Shown here piece by piece: positions 43,701 through 54,623 of a stretch of DNA of 64,000 nt. Location of the stretch: assembly GCA_037126765.1 (NCBI GenBank), contig JBBCBC010000035.1, forward strand, positions 3,100,001-3,164,000, in the 5' to 3' direction. The first letter of the stretch is position 1, and the number at the start of each line of letters is the position of its first letter. The notes under the pieces are model-generated. The model saw nothing but the letters and a program-made list of their open reading frames with translations. It was not told the origin of the DNA and made no database searches. Made by a program: the position numbers and the translations under genes. The stretch is from Stenogyne calaminthoides. Taxonomy: Eukaryota; Streptophyta; Magnoliopsida; Lamiales; Lamiaceae.

Positions 43701-43916
43701 CATTATACTCCTATTAAATAATTTAAATATATTTGTAAATGTTACACTAATGGTGTTTTACAAATTAAAATTTATTAAGAGAAGTATAACAAATAAGTAA
43801 TGAATGATATAACAAATAACAATGAAGCAAGTTAGTGAAAAAAAAAAGCATAATTAAATTGTAAAATGGTAATATTAGCCTCTATAATTTTTTTGTGCAT
43901 CATAGTTAGTTTTACG

Positions 43917-45179
43917 TCATGGTGCATCCCAGTTGAATAATACATTGTATAGGTCTATTCTACTTGTAAATTGAAAATTCAAACCATATGCAGTTGGATG
44001 ACGGTAGCTGAGCAAGAATGGAGAGATTGACGGTGCTGGATGATCCTCAGATGTCATTTGCAACTGAAATTAAAGTTCAAAAACTTTAGTAGTTATAATT
44101 AATGGTTAAAATATATTATAAAAAAATATAATAAAACAACAAATATTAATTCTTACCAATATCCAATGTGCATTATTGTTCACGTTCCCTAACACCACAT
44201 TCGCGGTCGAAGGTGGTCGACAGTCTTCCAAGGCAGTGGGGAGACATAAATATCCACCAGTGTCACCGAATGACATTACGAAAACATTATAAAATGTTGC
44301 AACCAAGTATCCACAGTCAGGTAGTGAAAACCATTTATCTATTGTGGTTGGACCATCGAAGTGAGATAGACTTTTCTCCAAGTCCGACATGGTTGTAAGA
44401 CCACCTATAACATCATTGTATAATTATTTTCTTTTTTTGAGTTCAAATAACATATCCCTTCGTACCGTAGCCCATGCATCTTCGGTTCCGTAGATTGCGA
44501 GTGCAACAACTCTAAATCCGCAATTTCTGTCTCCAACCACATCTGTGTTTGATTGAATATATTCTCTCATAAAGGGAGGGAAGTCTTCCTCCACCGAAGA
44601 ACCTTTAAAACAGAACGGTGAGTTAAGACTATTATGAAAATCAGTCTTAATCTTGTGAGCGCTACTGTTGCCGGGCGGAACCGCAGATGCTGGGGACCTC
44701 GGGGGTTTTGAAGTTGGAGTTTTTAGGGAATTTTGGTCGGTCGGTCGGTCCCCGATTATACGAAAAGCTCATCCGACTCCAACTCCCTTCAGATGTGCTA
44801 CTTCTACGACCTTCTGGTGGAATATCCTGATATGCATTAGTACGAGGCACTCTCCCCTTACCCTTTTGTTTTGGAGAACTCTTTAGTTTTGAACCTTTCA
44901 TCATCTCTCCCAAAGTGAAGGTTCACGATCGTTGCTTGCAGGCTTCTTCTTCTTCTTTTTTTCAATTGTTGGAGGTGCAAGAAGGTCTTCTTCCGTGTCC
45001 GTGTCATCGAATAATTTTCTCCTCGTATTACCACCACCGTCATCATCTGTTCTGGTGGTAGAAATACGTGAAAAATCTATATCCAATGTTCTCCAATACA
45101 CATCAATACCATCTATAGGGATCATGTAGTTGTTTTTCATGCACCATGAAAGCTCGCAATGACACGGAAGACCATGAGT
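43917..45179 (-). pseudogene. 3' part of a MULE/FAR1-type gene ending in an OTU-like cysteine protease
   Basis: Reading leftwards, the gene resumes at 45179 with THGLPCHCEL and IPIDGIDVYWRTLDID, the C-terminal pattern of FAR1/MULE-type proteins, followed by a charged linker (44662-45090) and an OTU-like domain. That domain has VVGDRNCGFRVVALAIYG (Cys codon 44520-44522) near 44480-44540, WFSLPDCGYLVATFYN near 44290-44340 and a His in NNAHW (44166-44168). A last exon, 43917-44063, encodes the end (SYRHPTAYGLNF). Donor and acceptor sites at 44158/44064 are good. OTU proteases cleave ubiquitin chains; here the domain probably belongs to a Mutator-like transposon. Everything upstream of THGLPC is cut off by the insertion at 45180. 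Confidence 0.65.
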
Positions 45180-48100
45180 CACTATGACAATTTTCGCTTT
45201 TAATATCAGTGGAATAAGAGCAGGTTTTTTCAAAACCGCAATCAAAACTTATTAAACCGCCATTAAAAGTATGATCGCTATTGTAAGGTTAAGTAGAGCG
45301 CTGATATATGGCGGTTATTAAGGACCGCTATTATTTGGCTGATATCTTTCAGCGTCCAACTTCTCTTTTCTTTTTTTAAATTATATTTAATAATACCAAG
45401 TATATAATGGGCCTTAGAAATTTTTTGGTCTTTTTTTATTGTTTCTTCTTCGTCGAGCCACACTCGACCTATACCTGCATCTCCCCAATTTTTTCTTTCA
45501 ATCCTTCAATCGTAATTTTGACATCGACAAGTCCATCGTCCAGCGTCCGTCAGTCCGTCCTCCAGCGTCCACCAGTCCATCGTACGTCGTTCACAAGTCC
45601 TCAACCTTCTTTCTCCCATGTAAGCCCTAATTTTTTATGCATTCCCAATTTAATTTGAACAATAGTTAATATTTTTTTAAATTAGTAGAGGAGGGATGTA
45701 GGGTGGTAGAAAAGAAATCGTTTGCAGCCTTATACATGTTTAGTTCTGTATTTTAATTCAGCCATGATAGACTTCCCTTTTCTTCTCGGCCTCTTCAAGC
45801 TTCTGAAGTTAGGTTGAAGACGTTCCAGAGGGAGACTGGAACTGTGATTCCCATGGGCTTCCAGACAATATTATTCAAGTTGGTCACATTTGAAGGGTAA
45901 TGGGTTTTGAAATTTCTGAGATGCATATGTTGTACTGCTTTAGTATGTGTTGGTGTATTTAATTTGATTTTTGTTAGTACCATTAATTGCAAAATATACT
46001 GCAAAATTATGGATGTAGTGATAGAGGCTTACATAAATGGTATAATTTTCTGTGCAAAAATCAACAATCTACATAACAATTTAGAGCTAGATAAACTTAG
46101 TTGCTGAAAGTCTCTAGTATGATATTTTTATAATTTATAATGGCAATTCATGTTTTACTGAGTTAAATGGAAACTAAGAAAGTGAAAAAGAATATTACCT
46201 TCTATATAACTTATAATTTGGAATTTGGTATCTAGTCAAACCACCGATGTGCTTGTTCTTTATTCCATTTATCTTTGTCACAGAAGAAAATATTTGTGAT
46301 TGATAGAACTTGCTTGTTTGTGTCTTAAAATAGATTTCCACAACGGAAGATAAGATCATCAAGACTATAATGTAACTCCTAGTACATTAAAATAGAGTAA
46401 GAGTAGATAAGATGGTGCAAATCTGTAGCATCTAGTCCTCCTTCTTTACATGCATCACCACTCATGCAGTACACATGGATATGAATGTGCACCAATAGTT
46501 ATAAATATGAAGGTTACATCATTTTCATATAATATCCATGCACACAACTAGCATTATATATGTATGTAGTTATTTTTTTTAATAAAAATAAATAAAAAGA
46601 TTTTGTTCCAAATACCTTCTAGTAAACAAGTAATTCAGATCTATTTGAGATTATTTGTGCCCTTATGATTAAAGAGAAAAGGAGCTCATCTAGTATTTTC
46701 TCTACAAAAGCCTAAGAAGCGAGTAGTTAATAGGTAAACTATGACTTTACATTTTCCAAAACAGTGCAAGTTCAGCTATTTTTTGTTTGTCATTGAAATT
46801 TGATATATTAACTCTTCGAAGGACCCAATCTCAATTTTTCACAACGATAACTCATAATCTTAACGCCATCACTTGAAGTAGGTCTAATGCCATTTAAGTA
46901 GGTCATGATATTGCACTATGTTCTTCAGGTTAATTGTTTATTGCACTTGAAAAATCATTATACAGTTGAATTTTTACCTGAGAATCTCATTAATGTTATT
47001 TCCTGTAGGGTTCAGGTGCTTTGATTTACTTGTTGGTTTTGTCGTTGCCACATGGACTCTGTATTGGGTATTTGCATCTCCCTCTTGACTATTATGCTGA
47101 TATATTTCCAGTAAGAATATTGTTTATGATTTTATCAAATTTTTGTATTCCCATATATTTAGATCATTTTTGGGGTATAATTTTCTTGATTTAATTATCT
47201 ATATTTTTTACATTTAGTAACATACTTGATTGCATAAGTATTCATTTGCATTATCCAATGTATATTAGTCATTTAAATTGAATATGGCGTAGAATTTCAT
47301 TTTAGTAACCATAGAAGTAGAAGTAACAATAGGATAATTAGTATGAAAATAGGGTGGCCTGAATTAACATCAAAAAAATTTAAAGTAACCAGGATTTAGC
47401 ATCAAAGAAAATGGGGAAACTGATGAAGATGTTATGTACAAGAATCAATCTACTGGTTTGAAGAAATTGAGAAATCTTATGGTAGTTGAAATTTTTTACT
47501 GGTATTTTTTAGAAACAGAAACATGATAAAAAAAAAAAAAAATGAGGGTATTAGAAATATGAATATTGAGATTGATGTGCAGGATATATTCTTCAAAATT
47601 ATACATATCTATGGAACTCTGTTCCTACAGTTCCTCTATTTGAAAAATATATGCAGATTGTGAAGTGAGTATTTTTCTAGTAGGTACTAGGCATGGGCAG
47701 AAATATGCTATGTAAAGGTTGTTTTTAAACACCCATTTTAGTTATTTCATCTTATCATACATTATTTATGTTGGCATATAATTTAAGGTTGTCAGTAAGT
47801 TAGTATATTGGTTGGTGTTCTTCTTAATAATCCTTTTGTAGATTTACAAGATAGAAAATTTTGGATTTTCACAAATGAGTCTTTAATTGTAATTTGAAAA
47901 TGTTTTAACTTTATTTCACGACTCAAATTATTTACATCTATTTGTACATTAGCTATTTTTAGATTCATTTTGCTTACATTGTTGTTGGTTTTAGTTTATT
48001 ACACAGGCGGAAATAACTCTTAATGAAAGAAGAAGATTTCTGAAAAATGAAAGGATGGATCGAGATGCGGTGATCTGATTTTGACGGTTGAAATGACAAC

Positions 48101-48554
48101 ATCTTTGATATGTTAATGTTTATTATATTTTGGATGCAACATCTTTTATGTAATGGTTGATTTTATATGTATGTTGTAATGCATTTGAACAGTATTGTGA
48201 TGATTGGTCGGTACTATAGTGAATTTTCGTATTTATTGATTTTATGAAAATTTTCTTGTTATTTTAAATTAAATTTGTAAATTATTATTTAAAGATTTAA
48301 ATAAAAAAAGGGAATTCATTTAACCGTTGTTAAAAAGGGTTACATAACCGCTGTTATAAATTGCAAAATTTGAAAGGTGGGTTGAAAGATAGCGGTTATT
48401 AACCGCTTTTGTAGATACTTACGACGACGGTTATTAACCGCTGTAATAGGTGGTGCAAAACCACTCTCGTATGTGTTATGAGGTTAATGATTATAAACCT
48501 ACAATATCAGTTTTTTTGGGATACGACGGCGGTAAAAAATCGCTATTGTAAGTG
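45180..48554 (+). mobile_element. Non-autonomous CACTA-like element with captured exon-like sequence
   Basis: The left end CACTATGACAATTTTCGC begins exactly where the MULE/OTU gene stops, and the right end, read from the other strand, is CACTTACAATAGCGATTTTT. Both flanks (45225-45370 and 48318-48550) are filled with GCGGTTATTAACCGCT-type motifs in both orientations, like CACTA subterminal arrays. The interior has no transposase. The right end coincides with the Copia-2 insertion point, so the 3-bp target duplication cannot be confirmed; the left flank is AGT. Confidence 0.6.
45813..48079 (+). pseudogene. Exon-like segments inside the CACTA-like element
   Basis: Four stretches have codon-like composition between splice-like sites: about 45813-45890 (FQRETGTVIPMGFQTILFK), 47010-47110 after a CTGTAG acceptor (GALIYLLVLSLPHGLCIGYL), 47583-47670 after GTGCAG (LQNYTYLWNSVPTVPLFEKY) and about 48009-48079 after ACACAG (EITLNERRRFLKNERMDRDAVI, stop). 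A pyrimidine-rich leader with repeated CCAGCGTCC words lies at 45460-45600. I do not recognise the protein. They look like parts of a host gene copied into the transposon. In-frame continuity between segments was not established. Confidence 0.4.
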
Positions 48555-50325
48555 TGTTGGTCCCGGTGCAAACGAGTCTCACACGTGTATGGGGGGGGAA
48601 TACACGTGTTCAGTGATTTTTAAAACTTTTTTCTTCACTGAGGTCAGATGGGTCGGGTTGTTCCGATAATTTTTGCTTACGAGAAGCACAAATCTCCTCG
48701 AGTCAAAGTCTCTTCGAGACAATGATCCGGAAAGCGACTTCGAAGAAGATTGATTAGCCCAACTGATCCTGAATTTTATCAGAGATCCTGAGAAGCTTGG
48801 ATCAGATAATTATTTTACTGAACACTCAATTGAGTTGGTTCATTTTGGTAACTATCTGTTCTAGCTACTCAAGTGTGCGGAATGGTTGACCCTAAGTTTA
48901 TACTCGTTTTAGCTTTGCTGAACCTCTTCTTCCTTTAATAAAACAGTGATTAAGGCTGTGATCAATTTGATGAATGTTCAGTGGATTGGTTCCAACTGAA
49001 TATCAGTAAAATGTGCTTTCAGTGAAAATCATGCAACAGATAATAATGCAATACAGAAAGCAAACAACACAGCAATTATAGTGGTTCAGAGACTCAAGCT
49101 CCTACGTCCACTCTCTCTGATCTTCAGAGAAATTTCTTAACCACTTCCTAAAGCTTTCAGGCTGACTCACTGCAGCTTACTCACTTTTCTACCTTGAGTT
49201 TTCTGGCTGACTCACTGCAGCTTACTAACTCAAATACACACAAGTTTTCAGACTACCACAAGTAGCTTACTAACTTCTCATCTAGAGTTTTCTGGCTGAC
49301 TAACCTGCAGCTTACTCACTCTTACAACTCTAACTCACCAACAAAACACACACACAAACTACCTTAACAAAGGGTTTGGGTTTGGGTTGGTTTCCAACTA
49401 GGGTGAGATATCCTTTACAATAAGAACAAATGCAAAGTCCATAATATCTCTACTAAGCTTTGGATATGTCTATCTATCTAGGCTTAGTGAATGAGCTCTC
49501 TCCAATGTTAAACACTTGGGAAATTCTAGGTTTTTCGAGTGCTTCTATTTGCAAGAATACGAATGAGCTCTTGAGTTGCTTGAAATTTCCCGTAACCTCT
49601 CAATGTAGAAGGTCACTGGTATTTATAGGCAACTTCTCCAAAGGTTACTCTTGAAAAACTATCCATTGGAAGAGATAGCATCAAGGGTTTCCTTTTCTGG
49701 TAATTGATGAACGACTATTTTAGGGTTTGAACACTCCCTTGCATGTTTTAGGAAATATGCAGCCATGTAGCCAATCACCAATTTCTGTGAACTGGAAGAT
49801 ATCAGACCTGACATTTTTCAGAGAGATATCATTTTCTGTGGCAGTACAGTACAATGTTGTTGCCTCCTCATTGGTTGAAATCTTTGTTTGAACAGTGACA
49901 AACAAACGACTCTTTGTTCTTGATCTGATATGTTCCTTAATGTCCACAATTGTCTAACATTCAGTTTGTTTGTACTAGGAATGGACAAAACACTATTTCA
50001 TAAAAATAACTTGCTCAAGATCCTTTTGATCAGTACAACAACAGTCTTCAGGATCTTCGGGTCTTCAGGATTCTTTCAATCTTCAGGATTCTTCTGATTC
50101 TTCAGGGTCTTCAGTATCTTCTGATTCTTCAGAGTCTTCTGATTCTTCAGTATACTAAAATTCCCTGATCTATATCTGCTGACTATACATGGTGCAGATA
50201 ATCCTGATCCCTATTATCTATTGAAACCTGATCCTGATTCTATTCTATCAAGATGTCCTGATACATGTCATACTCAGGGGTTTTGGGATCTAATCAAAAC
50301 TCTTTATTAAATTCATCTCCCAACA
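48555..50325 (-). repeat. Copia-2 3' LTR
   Basis: The 1,771-bp LTR starts TGTTGGGAGATGAATTT (at 50325) and ends CACCGGGACCAACA (at 48555). A TATA box lies near 49617-49626 on the minus strand. The U3 repeat tract (50040-50155) has been rebuilt with GAAGAATC/GAAGACTC units in an order different from either Copia-1 LTR. Confidence 0.9.
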
Positions 50326-50339
50326 ATTTCCCCCTTTTT
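50326..50339 (-). other. Copia-2 polypurine tract
   Basis: AAAAAGGGGGAAAT on the minus strand lies directly before the 3' LTR. Confidence 0.85.
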
Positions 50340-50590
50340 GGTGATGCCAAAACCATCTTGTTACAAATATGCGAACACAATAGAAATAAACCTATCACCT
50401 AATCAGGTTTCAATTCCTATAAAAGATAAAGACATTAAAGGCAACCATCAAACATGAATCAGTAAGATAATGAGATATTATCTTTTCAGAACAAAAACAT
50501 CAGTAGAGTTTTCATTAATCATAAAGTTTTAAGTACAGGATACAGAGTTGATCCTACTCTACTGAACATCAAAAGGAATAAAAAGATACA

Positions 50591-53500
50591 TCATTCTTCA
50601 TCAGATTCAATCTCATCAGCTGGAGGGTTGAGATTGAACATTCCATAGTATCTTTTCTTCAGCTCATCTCTCTCCTGAATGGTCCTTGCATCATTTCCTG
50701 TCAGCTCCAAATAGTTGGCTTGATCCACAAAGTCTGCATGGATGAAGTCGAAGTTGATCATCCCATTCTTGAACTTGAGTGGAGGGTACTTCATCTGTCC
50801 TGGAGCTTTTAACTGATATCCCAGCGTGTCAAACAGATTGAACCATTTCTGACACATATCGGTGAAGTTCCTCAGAAGATATGCAATAAATGCATCATCT
50901 CTGTCAGCAATAGGACGAGGCCAAACTTGCAGCACATCATAGTTGAACACAAATTCTCTCTTGGTAAGCTCCCATCTATCATTCATCTCAATAAGCATCC
51001 ACTTATCAGTATGGGGCCATTGCCTTCTCCTTGGTTTTGTGCCTCTCCCCCTTAGGACAAATCTCTGGAATCCACCCCTGATCCTCTTCTCATCTTCTCT
51101 GGCCTTTCTGGTCATCTCTGATCCTGACACAGATACCGCAACTTGTCTTTTCTTTTCAGCTTCAATCATCTTCACTGAGTTGTGCCAATCCCAGTTCAGT
51201 CTCTTGGAGGCCACATCATATTCACCAAATCCCTCCTTGAAGAGTTCATCGGTTTCAAATTTTTCACTTCTATGTGCCTCAACCTCAGAGAATTCCCCAG
51301 ACAATCTCCTTCTGATTGGCTTATCAACAGCAGAAACTACTTGAGATTTTTCAGGAATAGGATTCAGGACACCATGAGCCTCTCCTATCTTGCTTTACTC
51401 ATGAGCCCTTTGCCTCTTTGCACGTTCCTGAATGACTTCAGCAGTGGCCTCAGGATGTACAGATATTTCAGGCTGCTTCCTCTTTCCTTTGGATATGATG
51501 ACTTCTTCCTGAGTCAGTAACCTACCTTCAATAGCTGGCAGCTGTGTGAGCATATCATAACTTTTCCCCTTTTTGGCATCATAGTCAGCCAATATCTGAG
51601 AAAGTGTTCTGTCCATGTGTAGCTGCTCACGCCCAACTGATCGAAGTTCTGCAGCAATATGTAGATTCTCATCCTGAAGTCTCTGCAGCACATTCAATCA
51701 TGTTTCTGTATCCTCAGCAAGACCACCATACATAGCCTGCATCTTGGTCATGAGTGATGAACTCATTTCCTCAACTGTTGTTCTGATCAAGTCCTCTGTC
51801 CTTGCTTTCATCAAATCTTCCAACATCTGAGTCCTCAGCACAAATTTCTTCTCCATCTCCTCTAACACATCCTTAGATACTTTTTCTATACTAGCATTCA
51901 TCGCAGAAAACTTATTATCAATGGATGTAGATAATGAAGTTACCTGATCAGCATTCACCATGGATGTGTTTAGCAATTCGACCAACTTGCTTTGAGAAGT
52001 TTGTGCCTCAGCAATCTTTGACACTTCATCCACCAGAGGCTCGAGCTTAGCAATCTGATCAACAATAGGCTCCAGCTTGGTTAACTTCTCTAAGACTGGT
52101 GTCAGATCTACAATTGTTGGTTGAAGAATCTCAGCATCTGTCTGCACCCCTGAATCAGTCATCTCAATAATCTCCACAGTAGGCTCTAAGGGATACTGGA
52201 TAGTCTGACCAAAAGTGATCATCTGCAAGGGCGGAACATCCTGAGTTTGTTCCCCCTGAAGTGTAGCTTCGACACTTGATTCAACAACTTTCTTCTTTCA
52301 AGAATATCTTTCTTAGTCTTGTCCTGATCCCCAGTCCTGTCCTGATCATCTTTATCCTGACTTCCTCCTCCACCTTCAGCCTGAGTGGCTGGCTCTCTCT
52401 CAGCAATTTTCTTCAACACGAGTTGGTCAAACTCTGCTGGCTTTATCCTTAGTCTCTTATTCCCCAGCCCTGAGAAGGCATCAAGCTCTGCCACCTCAGC
52501 CCAATATTCCTCGCCTCTGAAGTTGTCAATCCTGAGCATCATAGCAAATGACTGATTGACAATCAACATTACGGTGTTCAGTCTGAAAAACATATCCTGA
52601 AGGTCAGGATATTTTTCCAGCACTGGATATTTATCTAACACAAATCTTTCCCCCTTCAGCCTCCACTCATTTTCTTCAGCCTCACCTTTCCTGAGTTCAG
52701 GACCAGGTGCCTCCTCTTCAGAGCTAGATTGAGCCTCTGAAGGAATGGAAATATATGGCTCTGAGGGTTGTGTGGGTGGGATGGTAGTTTGGCTTTCTTC
52801 AACAGGTTTTTGAGAACCTGCGAAGATCTCTTGGGTTATCCGGTCATCGCCGATACTGGTACCTAGTACCTCAGTAAAGACGTCTTCCTCCTCCTCCTTG
52901 GTACTCTCCCGAGCAGTTTACAGAGCGATTGCACGAGACCACGGCTTTGGCAAAAGGGTATCAAGAGGGGATTTTACTCTGGACTCTTGTTCCCTGATTG
53001 TCTTTAGGCGCTTCTTTTTCTTCTTCTGCTGCTCTTCCTGAGCCTTCTTTGCCTCCCCTATCTCTCTTTTTACCCGAAGAAGATCAAGTGACTTCTTCCT
53101 CCTTTCTTCTTCGTTCTCGGCGCCTCGGAATGTTTTCTTGATCTTTGTCTGTGCGGTTTTTGGACAACATTAGCAATAACCACATCGTCCTGATCTGAGC
53201 TTGAATCATCCTGTTCTTCAGGTTCCTCCTAAACCATCGAGCCTTGACTTCCTGAAGGAACTGACCATTTCCTCTATGGTTTGCTTTTCCTGAACATGAC
53301 CCGATTCCAGGAAAACTCAACTCCAGTCATCAAGAACAAATTGTCTCTGGGCAGAGTTTCTATTAAGAAACTGATCTTCGTCCCGAATAGGACCTTCCCG
53401 CTCTTGGTGAATGCACCCTTTGCAAACTTCAGCTTCTGATTCTGGTGAAGAATGCAGTCCACCAAGAACTTTAACCAATTGAAGTCCATAAAGGCAGAAT

Positions 53501-54034
53501 CATCTATCGCAGCCATGAGCCTCAACTTATTCCGGCTCACCTGCTCTAGACTTCCAGAAGTGCTCATCAAGCACTTTGCCACAATATCGATTAATACCCG
53601 GTACTTCGGCTTCAAACATCATTTGTGCAGAGCTCCCTTTAATTCCACTTTTGATTCTGCAAACCGGTCTAGAATTTCCTGCTCTCTTCCGGACATGTAT
53701 TGAGCTGGATCTTCTCAAGAGATAATTTCACCTCTTTGGTGCAAATTGCCTCTACCTTGGATTTCGCATATGATCCAAAACTCAATTGCGAAACCAGTGA
53801 ACCTATTTCACCTTCTCAAAGATTCACAACAAATTGTAACACCTCTAATGAAAGTTCATTTTCTAGCATATTACTTACCAGAAGAGATAACATAGCCATT
53901 CGCAACATATTGAGTGCCTCTTCCTCAACCTGCGTAGCTTTGTTTTCTATCATGGCCACCACATGTTCGAAATAGGGCATCTCCGTCTCAGCGAGATTTT
54001 TGATCATAGCGTAGCTTGGGAATTCCATTATCAA
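50591..54034 (-). pseudogene. Copia-2 env-like region
   Basis: It begins at 54028-54034 with MEFPSYAMIKNLAE and ends EIESDEE at 50591. The segments are colinear with the Copia-1 env-like region and include the same coiled-coil (LEKLTKLEPIVDQIAKLEPL) and the C-terminal KWFNLFDTLGYQLKAPGQMKYPP part. In the C-terminal portion this copy is open for 237 codons (50591-51304) and for 176 codons (51698-52228), longer than in Copia-1. A TAG at 53229-53231 stands where Copia-1 has CAG. Confidence 0.72.
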
Positions 54035-54623
54035 GACGATTTCTGGGTAGAGTATTCGAGGGTTTTGGAATTTTGAAGATTTGAAGGTTTAAGGGTTTTG
54101 GGAATTTTGATCGTTCAAATGTGAGAAATAAATGATTGAGGTCTAAAATTTTGGTTTATATATGATATGTGAAATAAAGATCAACGATTGTGATTAAATC
54201 TCGAAAATATAATGAAAGGTTGAGATTTAACTGGATTTTGAGGAGAAATTTGAGAGTATGGCTATATTTGGCTAATTTTCTGGACAATAGGCAAGAAGCA
54301 GTTTATAGGTTGACAAATGGGCGTTTCTCGGAAATCGAGGTAACTGTTCGTCTTTTTCAATCAAAAACATTCCCGTTTTAAAAGTTCAGGCCTTGATCAT
54401 TTATTTCAAATGATTACTGAGTAATCCCTTGCATAATAAATGCTACTGAAATTAATGCATGTATCAATATAACTTCAGGATTATTTGAATACATAAACCT
54501 TACTGAATATTGATCCTGACAAAAATTCGTCTTGAGTCTCAGTTTCCATCCTGAGAAATTTTGTCCTGAGTTATTTTCCTGAATAACTACATGCCCCTGA
54601 AGGACTTCTCCCTTCAGTGAAAT

